DNA from: Arctopsyche grandis
Taxonomy: Eukaryota; Arthropoda; Insecta; Trichoptera; Hydropsychidae
DNA length: 64,000 nucleotides
Reading direction: 5' to 3'
Assembly (NCBI RefSeq): GCF_051622035.1
Contig: NC_135357.1
Span: 36,873,691-36,937,690, forward strand
The notes beneath the pieces are model-generated. The model saw only the letters and a program-made list of their open reading frames with translations, did not search any database and was not told where the DNA came from. Both the position numbers and the translations under genes were made by a program. Shown piece after piece: positions 45,280 to 57,202 of the stretch. Numbering within the stretch: the first letter of the stretch is position 1; the number at the start of each line of letters is the position of its first letter.

Positions 45280-48200
45280 TCAGTTAGCGTTGGCGTCGGG
45301 ATGTCTTTCGAGGATCATTCCGACACCTTGACCTCCAGCGGCGCATGCGGCGATCACTCCGTATTGGCCGTCTTCCCGAACGAGCCTATTGGCCGTGTGC
45401 ATGGCGAGCCTCACCTGAAACGACCAAACTCTTAACTGTGAACCACAACCTAAAAATTATCATTCAGATCCAGCTCATATTACGTACACCGGTCGCTGCA
45501 AACGGATGTCCGATGGAGAGAGATCCGCCCCAATTGTTCCATTTGCTCATATCGGGCGCTCCGACCTACAAATTCGAAAGTAATCAAATGTATTTCTTAT
45601 TTTGACTGCGTAAGTATAACAATCGTAAGTGCTACTTTAGTATGCCTATATATACCTTCACATATCTACTTTCGTATGCGATCTACCTTCACGTTTTTAC
45701 TTTAATATGCGGTCTCATTGTCTCAGTTCTTGCGTGTCACAGTGAGACTGGATAATACCGACCCTAACAACTTAATCTTATCCCTTTGCCCGCGGCAATA
45801 AATATAGCAAACATGCCCTGTACGCGGCACCTTTTTCGCGAATTTGGCAATCGAGTTTTCGACCTTAAATACAGATTTTAATATTTACTCATGTAATCAG
45901 ATATGTTAATTAACACATTAAGTATTATTTTAAACAATAAAATACATAATGTATCTCGTAGTTTTGGCTTAATTGTCAAAAAATCATTCTTCATAAAATT
46001 GAGAAGTATCGTCGCCATTGTTCAACAGACGTGACGTCACATAAACGAGGTTTCAGTATGGTTCCACAAAACCACTAATTTTGACTGGTATATATTCATT
46101 TTAAGCAAATTGAATAGATGGCATTCAACTCTCAGTAATATATTCAATCAATTTTGAACCTTAAAACAGTTGAAATAGGCGCATATAAGGTTCAAAACCC
46201 CGTGCAAAGTTCAGAAATTCTATGGAAGACAGCCGCGCTACAGACTTGTCGCGCAAAGCTTCCATAGAAGACGGCCGCAGACAAACGGTTAAGGGTCAGG
46301 TTAGGTTAGGATTGGCAATGACTCGAAGGGGGAGGGGCACTATGAGGAGGCCGGTGTATTGGTGGAACGACACCATAGCTGGGCTCCCTAAGAGTTGCCT
46401 CGCCCTCAGAAGGCTTGCGCAGATAGTAGGGCACACCCTGGAGGCGGATGAACTGTACCGAAATGCGCGGAAGGCACTCAAGGGTGCCATCAAGGACAGT
46501 AAAAAGAAGTGCTGGCGGGAGCTGTGTGAGATGGTCGACACCGATCCATGGGGACTGCCGTACAAAATAGTGCGACAGAAGCTGCGCGGTCGGTCGGCCG
46601 ATCCCAATCTCGAAGACCCGGAGAATCTAAAAACTCTGGTCGATGGGCTCTTTCCGGAACACCTGGAGCGAGCGCGAGCGCTCGACGTCCCAACTGATGG
46701 TGAGGAATGCCCGCTGTTTCAAAAGGGCGAACTGGAGCGGGCCCCAAAGGGCCTTAAGGCCCACAAAGCTCCGGGCCTGGATGGAGTCCCGAACGAAATA
46801 GTCTCGGCGGTAGGGAGGGCCTTCCCCGATGTCCTACTCGACGTCTACAGTGCGTGCCTGCGGGAGGGAACTTCGGCGGGGCTTGTAAGAGGCAAAAGCT
46901 CGTGCTAATACCTAAGAAGAGCCCTGCGGTGGGACCGTCCTCTTACAGGCCGCTGTGTATGCTCGATGGATTCGGGAAGCTCCTGGAGAGACTGACTCTC
47001 CAGAGACTTCAGCCGTTCCTCGAAGATGACGCCACGGGACTCTCCCCGCTTCAATACGGATTCAGGCGGGGCCGATCAACGATCGACGCCGTCAACCATG
47101 TCGTCGGAACAGTACGATCAGCATGGGAAGGATCTGTGAAGCGGAGCAAGCATGTCGCTCTAGTGGCACTGGACATCCGAAATGCCTTCAACTCGGCTCG
47201 ATGGTATAATATCCTAAGAGCCGTCGGGGAGGACTATCGGGTGCCCCGCTACCTGACGAGACTGCTGTCTCCTGTGCGAGCGCATTGCGCAAGGTTAGCT
47301 GCTGCCTGGTAATGTCCGGCAGCAGCTGAAAGAGAGAGGGGTTTTTAGTGAGTAAGAATCTCACACTCCCCTTGGAATTCGGGCCGGGGGGGCCTATGCA
47401 AGGTTTTCCCCTCACGAAAAAAAAAAAAAAAAAAGGATTGGCCCTATTAATTTAACACTATGGTGGCCGCTGACTCATATTTGTATCACGTTGGTTGCAC
47501 AACGCTTACTGGCCGCTGATACATATATGATTCACTACTGCGCGAACAAATCTTTCGCGCAGAATATATTTTTCAGTCTGCTGATATATTTTTGTATCAC
47601 GTTTTCGTTTGTTTTCGTCATAAACGAAAACGTGATAGAAATGCTACAACATTGCTACGATACAAATAAAAAAAAATAGTCGACTGCGATTCAAAGGTAG
47701 ATCGCATGCTAAGGTAGACCGCATACTAAAGTAGCACCCAATCAAGTACATACTTTAGTCTGTCTTCCGAGGTATTCACGTCCGAACCAGTCCGAGTCCA
47801 TGGCTTTCAAGTTGGCTAAGATTTGACCCTGAAAGCAGTATCAATGAGTTGATTTGAATATGTGATTCAATAGGTTTATTGTTGGGTGTCGGGCTTACGG
47901 CGAAGGCTTCGTGAATTTCCCACGTGGAGATGTCGCCGACGGATAGTCCAGATTTTTCTAGTATTTTCGGGATGGCGTAGGCCGGACCCAGCAGCAGCTG
48001 ATCGACGGGATCTTGCGATACGTAGACAAAGTCCCTCAAGTAGGCTTTCGGCTTCAATCCTAATTCTTTCGCCTTGGCTTCGGGCATAATCAAGCATGCC
48101 GAAGCACCATCAGTCTGCAATGAGATTTAGAAATCAGGTAATGAAACACAAAATAATATATCAAACAAGTGTAGTAACATTACCAAGTATGAAGAGTTAG

Positions 48201-51173
48201 CTGCTGTGACTGTTCCGTGTGGTTTTACAAAGGCTGGTTTCAACTTTGCTAATTGTTCCGGAGTGGAGACTCGAATTCCGTTATCCTTCTCCACTAGTTT
48301 GTCTCTGCCTTCGACTGAAAAAATATGCCAAGGTTAAATCGGAATTCTTCAATGAATTTCTTTCAGATCAGATTAAATAGCCAGTATTGTGGCTCAGTGG
48401 TAGCGTGTATGTTTAGCAACAAGTGATTATTGGGTCTTCCCGTCAAGCCTTTCTGGTATATATGTATCTATATAAAATAAAAATATTCAGTACCTTTGAT
48501 AGGAACCAAGTCGGTGAAATATCCAGCGGCTGCCGCTTTGTGAGCTAGGGTGTGCGAGCGTAGAGCATATTCGTCTTGCTCGGCTCGGGACGCTCCGAAG
48601 GCTGCGGCCAGCCTGTCTGCCGAATGACCCATGGTCTCGCTGGTGGAGAACTCGGCGACGGCCGGCAACTGTCGAAGAGTTAATCGTGTAAATGTGGATC
48701 GAAGACGATACTACCGTTGACGGTGTGATTGATTTGATACCTCGGGTATGAAGAAATCCGGTCGGACAGAGGCGAGGAGCTGGAGTCGTTGCATTGGGGT
48801 CTTGGCCTTGTTGGCGCGCAGCAATAGCGAGCGCATCTTGCGGCTGTGTCGGATCGGAACGTCCGACATGAACTCCACTCCGCCGGCCAGGATGATGTCG
48901 TACGTCCCGCACGCGATCAATCCCATGCCCGTGGTGATGGCTTGGTTGGAGCTGATGCAGGCCATGGTGACGGTGTGGGCCGGCGTCTTGTCGCTGAGCC
49001 CGGCGGTGATGGCCGCTTCTCTGGCGATATTCGCCGTCTTCACTTCTTGGATCACAGTACCGTATACAATGTACTCGATCAAGTTTTTGTCCAGACCCGT
49101 CTTCTGCAAGAGACCCCTGAAATTATTTCGCCACAGTTGAAGCAACAATTCTATACTATTAAACGAGGAATTCTTTTTTCGGTGCCTCTCTTGGCCTTCG
49201 ATAGTCAATTAATTGTCGCGGTTGAACCGAATCAATACATTTACACTATCTCTCAACTTTGGATGTGATTATAGTGATACTAGTCATAATGATGCAAACA
49301 ATGTTTAGCAGACAATAGTGTTTTATGATAAGATTAATTCGTGCTACTTACAGCAGAGAGTGTCGTGCGAGATCATGCGGCATGAGTTTGCTGTAATCGG
49401 TGAAGGACAGGAGGAATGGCGTTCGCACTCCGTCTACCAGAACTATATTCTTGCCGGTTTTGTCCTGGATGGCCTTCTTCTGACACATCGGCGAGCTCAA
49501 ACTAAGATTCCTAACACCAACTGCAAACATAAAAAGAAATTGCTAGTCAAAGGACAAATACATTGAAATTATTTCACTCCGACTACATACACATACATTG
49601 ACTGATTAGCATCAATTGAACTTAAATATGATATTGAAATTTCACACGTTTTTTTTATTAATATGTATGGTTTAACTATCAATCTAAGACTTATGAATTA
49701 TCCGTCTGAAGTAGTCGAAAGTTAAAAAATGTTTTTATTTTTTAATACGATATATTCTAGCGCAATATGTGATGCAAAAAATTGCTTTTGAATTTTTGTT
49801 AATAGTTCTGTAGGACGCGGGAAGGTGTGTTAACCGTATCCCGGCCTATGAAAACTATTTTGTGTTGGTAAGAGGATCTCGTTTATTTATGTTCAGTTTA
49901 TGCAAGAGTAATTGTATGTACAAAGGAGGTAGTTGCTCAGCTTCGGAGGGGTGAGCTGGCTGAACTCCAGACAGTGCCGGCCTTTTTTTTTTTAAACACC
50001 CTTAGAAAATATGGATTACCATCCTCCTTTTTCCGGGCTTGGGACCTTTGGCATTGTCAGCAAAAGCATAGCAACCCAAATGTTTGGATATAATTCTTGT
50101 AAATTATGCTGTTTTAATACAATGAATGGAATTTTACCCTGACCTTAATTTGAAAGAAAGACTTTTAAATTGATAAGTTCATTGCTAATAATATCGGATT
50201 TTGAATTCGCGGTTAGCTTAATTTGAAGATCGGCTCTTTCCAGTAGATTGTTTACAAAATACAAAAACCCCCTTAACTGTTCACGTAATCATTTAGAATC
50301 TTCCAGCGATATAGCGAAGCTGAAATTAGTGTAAACAATCTTTGGAGAATATCGAAAAAACTTTGCGATGTTACAGAAGATTTCGCAGCGTCGTATTATT
50401 GCATAAGATTTAAATTGTGGCTACCACAGGAAAATGTTAATTATAATACAAAAGGGAATGCGCCTTCACCCAATGAATAGAATTTGCCGAGTACAAATGT
50501 TTGAGTTTAGAAAGTAGAGGCGCCTTTGGCGCTCTAATCTTAAATTTTAAAGCGCCTTTGACGCATCGAGCGGCGCCCTAACTTATTTGGCGCCTTTGGG
50601 CACCAGAGGTCCACTCTCTGGCATCTGGAGCTGGTGCATCTGTTTATATATTGTAGTTCGATGCGTGCTGTGTGCAGATATCTTTGTCTTCAGGTCACGT
50701 GTTGTAGGTGTATGATGACATCTGGGTCTGGACGTCGTTTGTTTAACGATTGAGTTGAATGAAATCTTTCTTCCGGAATAGTCGAATGCCCTCGAGTAGC
50801 GAAGATAATTCTGCATGTTTGTACAGGAGCGATGATGACCCCATCGTAAGACTTGTATAATATATGAGATAATGGCTTTGATTATATGAGATATATGTAT
50901 GATATCACTGGCTTCGATTCGGAATGGCACAAGTTGTGCTATATTCCCACAGTTCAACAATATCTAATGCAGAATTGAAATGTTTGAATATATTCAACGG
51001 ATCTAGTTGATATTATGTATGAGTAGAAAGAAATGTAAATTGATCGAGTAATAATAGTTGGACTTGGGACTGTGGGACATGTGACGTAGATGTGTGACGT
51101 ATGGTGCATTCCACTCACGGCAAACCGCAGAAACCGGCAGCTTCTGAACTCCTGAAGCCATTTGTGACCACAT
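45280..51173 (-). CDS. HADHB: Trifunctional enzyme subunit beta, mitochondrial (3-ketoacyl-CoA thiolase)
   Basis: Nine in-phase exons on the minus strand: 51173-51119, 49520-49352, 49116-48741, 48668-48494, 48314-48184, 48114-47899, 47828-47754, 45565-45488, 45414-45280 (1410 nt, 469 residues; human HADHB is about 474). The enzyme performs the last step of mitochondrial long-chain beta-oxidation, cleaving 3-ketoacyl-CoA to acetyl-CoA and a shortened acyl-CoA, in complex with the alpha subunit. Visible: [13 protein letters not shown] near the N-terminus, nucleophile Cys about 128 in [20 protein letters not shown], His about 419 in GHPFAATG, Cys about 449 in CAAGGQG. The start exon ([17 protein letters not shown]) is inferred from phase, a GTGAGT donor and its basic, acid-free, transit-like composition. 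A poly-A signal is at 45170-45175 (inverse of TTTATT). No inactivating change is seen. Confidence 0.94.
45778..46292. mobile_element. piggyBac-like MITE (family 1), copy D, nested
   Basis: Same interior as at 25410 and 40862; right end ACAAACGGTTAA. The left edge reads TTATCCCTTTGCCCGCGGC, with TTAA changed to TTAT. Confidence 0.82.
46317..47433 (+). pseudogene. R1-clade non-LTR retrotransposon, deleted, with 9-bp TSD
   Basis: AGGATTGGC lies at 46308-46316 and again right after the poly-A (47434-47442), so both edges are exact. The coding remnant begins mid-ORF2 ([15 protein letters not shown]..), reads the RT region [14 protein letters not shown], shifts frame near 46870, and continues [36 protein letters not shown] and [15 protein letters not shown] (RT motif A). 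It then jumps to a 3' UTR (GGGTTTTTAGTGAGTAAG, 18-A tail), so RT motifs B to E are deleted. Much higher GC than its surroundings. The R1/TRAS clade assignment rests on the [10 protein letters not shown] and FRRGRST motifs. Confidence 0.85.
48386..48478 (+). repeat. Deleted SINE copy in HADHB intron 4
   Basis: Head TGGCTCAGTGGTAGCGTGTA and tail AAGCCTTTCTGGTATATA are joined with the body missing. Confidence 0.55.
49818..49990 (+). repeat. LTR-like end (TGTTAACC family), plus-strand copy
   Basis: GGAAGGTGTGTTAACC then GTATCCCGGCCTATGAAAAC resembles, in inverted orientation, the sequence ending at 52442 (GGAAGGTGTGTTAACCAGTG then TCTCGGACTATAGAAAC). The two copies face each other across HADHB exon 1. 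Confidence 0.5.
50270..50600. repeat. Degraded repeats in HADHB intron 1
   Basis: 50310-50440 matches 12565-12715 (AATCTTTGGAGAATATCGAA, ACAGAAGATTTC), part of the composite element's interior; 50515-50600 resembles the ends of the hAT element at 6283-7736. Confidence 0.55.
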
Positions 51174-51739
51174 CTTGACTGCTCTGAGAGATCTGAGGGT
51201 CTACTGTTGGATCTCGACTTTGCAACACGACTGCGACTCACCGCAAACGTCACCTACGACCAACTGACAGTGGGTCTAACATTTGGTGATAATGCTTGTT
51301 AATACGGCCAACTATCAGAGCTGCCATTTGTACCATTTTGTGCTCACTTATGTCAGTTTTTTATTTTTATATTTTATATTAGCGTCTTCAGTGGCGGAAT
51401 CACTACAGTCAATAGCCATGTGATAGTTGTTGGCCATTTTAATTTAATTTAAAGCAGGAATTCAATCACTCATTTATTGAAAAAAAATATCAGTAAATAT
51501 TTGTTAAAGTCATTGATTGGCTTGATTAAAATAATATATAAGCTCCGACTTATTTAGTGAACAGGAGCACCATCGATGATACGAAAATTATTCGGTTATA
51601 TAATTTAAATAACTGAATATGTCCAAGCATAAATTGTCCGGACCGCCCCTACAATTGATCATTATGTTTATATAAAGAAAAATCAAAATTCGTAAAACTT
51701 CTGTAGGAATATAGCATAACTTATGCTATCTCGAATCAA

Positions 51740-52442
51740 AATCAATGATCTCATCTATTTCACAATAATGCGCAAGTCATACGCTGACATAATCACGCTC
51801 CTGTAAAGGTCGTTACTGAAAGTCGCGTTCTTGTACTCACATAGAAGCGCGCGAAAGAGACAAGAGTGTCTTTTTATTATTGAACGCAGTGTGACAGTTT
51901 GCTATACATCTATTCACAGACACTACACAAGTGCATTTGTTCGCGCTAACTCTCGGTAATATACTTATGCAAACATGCAGAGACCACCTCGCCTGGTTGT
52001 CTCTGCATGTCTCTAATTATTTTCGCTACTCAAGGGCAATGACCCAATTCGTCTCGCTTTATAATTACGATCGCGAGCCCGTAAAAGCTTCTAGAAGTAT
52101 GATTTTATTACTCGATCGATTTGAGGCACAGCTGCACAATGTCCTACCCGTGAAAATACATACCCGTGAAAACTTCCAGATGTATGATCTCGTCACCCAG
52201 AGACAAAGGATAACCTAAAAATTCTGAAAGTAAGATGACATAACTCAACCAGAATATATGTAATCCAGAGCAGCAGACTCAGACGCCAGTTCACCCCGCC
52301 CTTTCGCTGGAATGGGCAGCTAGCCCACTTCCCCACGAATATACTATACCTGTAATAAACTCGTATACTGTACAATAATAAACGATCCCCTTAAAAACCC
52401 AACCGAGTTTCTATAGTCCGAGACACTGGTTAACACACCTTC
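51740..52442 (-). repeat. LTR-like repeat (TGTTAACC family), minus-strand copy
   Basis: The 5' edge (minus) is at about 52435 (TGTTAACCAGTGTCTCGG). Further in, AATAAAAAGACACTCTTG (inverse near 51880) could be a polyadenylation region. The 95-codon frame at 51931-52218 has no domain. The 3' edge is not resolved. Confidence 0.4.
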
Positions 52443-52648
52443 CTAAACTTCTCATCCTCGTTTTCAAAATGTGTACTCATAAAGAGCTATAAATTGTTTT
52501 GTGGGGGCCCTACGACACGGTGAAGTTTTGAATGCCATTCTGCGAGCTGGGACCGATTCGCCCATGTTGGTGCATCCACTTTACTTTCTTTCCGTCACAA
52601 TAAACAGTTGTGTATAAACTACACCGACTGTAGTAATGGTCCGTACGC

Positions 52649-55118
52649 ACCAAACCAACGACGATTTTGGGCCAACTTTTAAAACCAGTAGCGTACAAAA
52701 TATCGAAATAAAAATTAAATAAAAAAATTGAAATTAAATATCAAAATTAAGCTAACGAGCGAGATTGAGCTAAAATTAGATCATCGTTGATGTTTTGAAT
52801 TACAATAATGTTTTGAATTACGACGATGCGCATTACAACCAGAGAAATATTATAATTACGAGCGAAAAAAACCTTGTTATTGTTTCTTTTAAGTCGTCAC
52901 GATAACTACTGTGTTTCCCCCTTCGGAAATATTTAACCAACAACGATTTTGGGCCAACTTTTAAAACCAGTAGCGTACAAAATATCGAAATTAAGCTAAC
53001 GAGCGAGATTGAGCTAAAATTAGATCATCGTTGATGTTTTGAATTACAACAATGTTTTGAATTACGACGATATTTTTTTTATTTTTTATTTATTTATTTA
53101 ACATATTAGCCACAGTGACATTACAGAGATCTCCAACGCGTCGCTGTGGCCGGTCATTCAGTAATAATAACATGATAACAGTAATAATAACTTATAATAA
53201 TAACAATAGTAATACAACATCATTAAAATCATAAAATCATAAAAAAAAGAAAAAACACATATAACAATCATTAATATTTATAATAGGCAAAATCAACCAC
53301 TGGCATTCCTCAACAACCACTCAACCAGATTAGTATATTTTATATTGAAGAGGTCAATTTCACCAGAAATCCTGTTAAGCAGATATATCGCTCTAGATAT
53401 AGGAGCCGTTGACAACATATTTGTGCGAGCCACAGGAGGAACAAACAAATCACGATTTCTCAAGTCCCTGAATTTACAAGGTGCATTAAACCTAAATTCC
53501 TTTAGAACCTGAGGATTGTGTATTATCCCATTCAACAGCTTAAAAAAGTGTCTTCCCAGTAACATATTCCGACGAGACTCCAATGAGTTGAAACCTAACG
53601 CCCCTAATAGGAATGCACTAGGATATAGCCAAGGATAATAACCATACTGTTTCAAATAAAGATATCTGAGAAACCGTTTTTGGATTCTCTCAATCTTCAA
53701 TGAATGAGTTATATGGGTAGGATTCCATATAATAGAAGAAAATTCTAGAATACTACGTACTAAAGATTCATAAAGAATTTTAAGCACCAACGTACTCTGG
53801 AAAGGTTTGCTAACTCTTAGTAAGAATCCCAGCATTTTTGTTGCACGCAAACAAATATTGTCTATGTGTCGTTTAAATTGAAAATTATTCGAGAACAAGA
53901 CCCCCAAATCACAATATTCATCTACAAACTTTAATTCAACACCACTTAGGCGATATGGATAAATCAAGCGATTTGAAGATCTTGTCACATTGAGAACACA
54001 GCATTTTTGAATGCTAAAAAATAATTTATTATCGACAGACCAACTTGACAGCGCATCTAAGTCCAATTGGAGAAGGGCTGCGTCACTATGAGACTTAACT
54101 GTCATAAAAAGCTTAAGGTCATCGGCGAATAAAAGATAGTCTGAATACTTAATTATTTTTGAGATGTCATTAATGTAAATTAAAAAGAATCATGCACAGA
54201 GTCGTCAAGCCAGGTTTCCGTTAGTACCAGGATGTCAGCACATTGAATAGCCGAGTTAGAACCTAATTCATCCAGTTTAGATTTAAGGCCTCGTACATTT
54301 TGATAGAAAATGCTTATATTATGCATTACAACCAGAGAAATATTATAATTACGAGCGAAAAAAACCTTGTTATTGTTTCTTATAAGTCGTCACGATACAC
54401 CAATGTGTTTCGCCGTCGATGAAATATTTAACAAAAAAAATGTCGGTGATTTGTCAAAGGGTTTTTTTTTCTTTCGTCGAAATAAAATTAATAATCACAC
54501 ATTATCCGATAAATTTTACCTCTGAGATGGATTTAATTATTTGATTTATTTCGACGAGAGAAACAATTGAAGACATTATCCGATAAAATTTACCTCTGAA
54601 ATGATTTAATTAATTGATTTATTTCGACGAGAGAAACAATTGAAGACAAAAAAATTTCCTTTGATAAACCGAAAACTTGTCGGGTTGAAACCATCACTCG
54701 GTCACCCATACTAACACATGATATATTCTCAGTAACTGCGCATTACGGGGAAGTAAAAATAATAATTCTTTGATTTTTTTTCGATCTTAGTGCGTATCTA
54801 CGTAAGTCAAAACATCTTCGACAAACAAAAGTCGAGGATTACCTGTATGTGATTGTTGATGATCTAATTTTAGGTCAATCTCGAAAATTTATTTAAATTG
54901 GGCATGTTCTGTTTTAACTTTCAATATTTTATTTTAATTTTAATATATTGATTATAATTTTATTTTGATATTTGAATTTAATTTTAATATAATAATAATA
55001 TTTTTAATTTTGATATTTACTTTCAATTTTTAAATTTAATTTTTATTTCGATATTTTGTACGCTACTGGTTTTATCCTGCTGGTTAAATCGTTGGACCAA
55101 AATCGTCGTTGGTTTGGT
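52649..55118. mobile_element. Long-TIR DNA transposon, 2.47 kb, with 8-bp TSD
   Basis: The ends begin ACCAAACCAACGACGATTTT and are inverted repeats for over 100 bp (AACCAGTAGCGTACAAAATA on both arms). CCGTACGC flanks both sides exactly (52641-52648 and 55119-55126); reading the terminal A/T as flank would make it a 10-bp repeat. The left end is partly repeated in tandem at 52935-53070, and a non-LTR element is inserted there. No transposase is recognised; hAT or MULE are the options. Confidence 0.85.
53071..54327 (-). pseudogene. Non-LTR retrotransposon, internally deleted, nested
   Basis: The minus strand from 54327 reads the start of an APE-type endonuclease (SIFYQNVRGLKSKLDEL, ADILVLTETWLDDSV). 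It then jumps directly to the RT palm (LIYINDISKIIKYSDYLLFA then DDLKLF) and continues through SRLIYPYRLSGVELKFVDEY, RSILEFSSIIWNPTHI and FLRYLYLKQYGYYPWLYPSA to a stop at 53293. The 3' UTR ends in a TAAATAAATAAA-type tail at about 53080. Endonuclease C-terminus and early RT are deleted, yet the 5' part is kept. It splits an otherwise continuous copy of the host repeat (ACGACGAT/GCATTACAACC). Confidence 0.87.
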
Positions 55119-55129
55119 CCGTACGCAGC

Positions 55130-57202
55130 ATAAGAGATAGATCAGTCGGTGTGTTACCTGTTAAGCGAGTGTTTTTTGTCCCTCCTCTTTTGACACCTCT
55201 CTTATTCTAAGTTCGAATATTCTGTATTTGTATAATTAGAAAGTTTGATACGTATCCATTTCATAAATGTATAATATGATCAATGAGTTAACGAAAAATA
55301 AGGCTACAAGATCGTCTTTTTCTTTAAGCTTTGAAGAAACTGGGATGATAAAAGCGTAAACTTCTCAAAAGAAAATTGTGGAAGTGGTTTAAAAACAAGA
55401 AAAGTTTATAACAAGAAATTTTATTTTTTCGTTCACATACAACAATATAAGTAATAGGCAGAGTACAAATATAAATATTCATATGATTCATCAACATTTC
55501 AATATATATCTATATTTTTGTGTGCACTCTTTAGTGCAGCCAATAGATTGCCTTAGAATAGATACAAAAAGTATGAAACAGGTACACTATCAATCTATTT
55601 TATAATAATTATCATTTTACAAAAAACAGTCTCTAATAGAGAGATATAGAGAGAAGATACAATCTGTTGGATATTCCTAAAGACGTTGAAACACACAAGA
55701 CACAATTTCACATTGTGATTGACTAGTTATCACAGCGAGAAGACATACAACGAATTTTTATTTTTTATATTATTATATTACATAGTAAAGCTTTATTATG
55801 ACGAAACATTCATTACAATTGTTGGTTCAACACGTTCAATGTACAAAACTATATATGTATGTACACATGTACATATATCAGTATATGTATATTTTTAATA
55901 TTATTTGTATGGTTTTATGTATTTACAAAAATAAATTTGACTGAATCATTAAGGAATGTTTAGTAAATGTATTATGAAATAGAACTCTTTTACTCAATGA
56001 TTGGGGGATGACATTGGTTGGCTGCTAAATCAAGAAGTACCAATTAAATTTTACATTTAAAAGAATTTTTTTACATAACTTATTATTGATATGTGTATTT
56101 TTTATCATAATCAATATTTTTCAGAATGTTTTGAATATTTTTTATTTATGTTAATTATTAGTAGAATTTTAATGATTTTTATTTGGCTTGTGATAGCACC
56201 AATGACTGATTTTAATAATTCATGCAATGAAACAATATAAACTTGTGATATACATATATGTAACTCGATTGTTAATCAATCATAATGATATGCAAACAGT
56301 TAATGATATTTACAAATTTTAAAATACATTAATAATTATATTTTCATACTGTTATATTTAACAAATTCAGAATATATGTACATAAATATAGAATAGGCCT
56401 TTGAAAAGTGTACAATTTTTCAATAATAGAATTAACACAGCCCCATGTTTAAATTGCACAGTGGCCCGAGCCAATTTCGCTTCAAGAATATATCTCAAGT
56501 TGACGTTGTATAAATATGGTATGGGTGAGCGTAATGAAGTTTGTACGCTATTAATTTCAAGATGGAGTAGACAATTTAATTTCAGTAATGGATACTGCGA
56601 CTTTGCCATGTTACTCGAGAGAGCTAGAAAATTATTCAATTACAAGCCGAGTACACTTATTTATACAAATTGTGCAATCACTGGTGATAAATTGCACATT
56701 TTACTATGTAAATCTTGCCTCATTAAATTGATCTTCACCTTGGAGAGTGTTGTATGGAATATTTGCTTTGTATCAGTTTCTAAATTCTATAGAATCAACA
56801 AACTTGATTTAAGTACTGTAGGAATTAATATAAATGCTTGTACTTGATTATAATTGATGTATAATGAATGAGAGTAATGTCGAACAGTTGGTACGCATGT
56901 GTGTTAGTGTTAAGAGTTGGTACCCCAGACACCGGGCCAATGCGGCTGTACGGTGATTGGTCGGCAGTATCGGAGGTGTCAGCGAGTCTGTGCACCATGC
57001 TGGGTGCGATGGAGTATTGGATCGGCTGTATTCATATACGTACAATAAAAGACTTGCTCTAAAGTTGCCTATCATTTCTCCCTCTTCACGATCTTCCCTT
57101 ACATGAATCCCCACAGTACTTGTTCGGTTGTGTGGTTGGAAATACTTGAAATTACTATTGGTTTCATAAGATGATACAGTTAGGCTCGGGCGGTTGTTGT
57201 TC
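55130..57202. other. AT-rich region, probable 3' UTR and downstream of the RGK gene
   Basis: No bounded transposon or domain-bearing frame. The 148-codon open frame at 56401-56847 looks fortuitous. The low repeat density compared with the rest of the window fits a long 3' UTR, which is inference. Confidence 0.35.

Larger units (their letters stand above)
45629..47737. mobile_element. TIR element in HADHB intron 7, host of two nested insertions
   Basis: Perfect 17-bp TIRs: GTGCTACTTTAGTATGC at the left and its inverse at 47721-47737. Interior blocks are shared with 30773-31258. It is interrupted by a piggyBac-like MITE (45778-46292) and an R1-clade retrotransposon (46317-47433). I see no clear TSD. 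The right end lies only 16 bp from exon 7 (47754). Confidence 0.8.

Noticed and set aside
46222..46316. Upstream start of the 228-codon frame before the R1-clade element
   Set aside because: The first 30 or so codons are piggyBac-like MITE and flanking sequence. The retrotransposon starts at 46317 by the TSD, so the apparent start is chimeric.
56401..56847. 148-codon plus-strand open frame
   Set aside because: It has no recognisable domain and lies antisense to the likely 3' UTR of the RGK gene; chance ORFs of this size occur in 64 kb.
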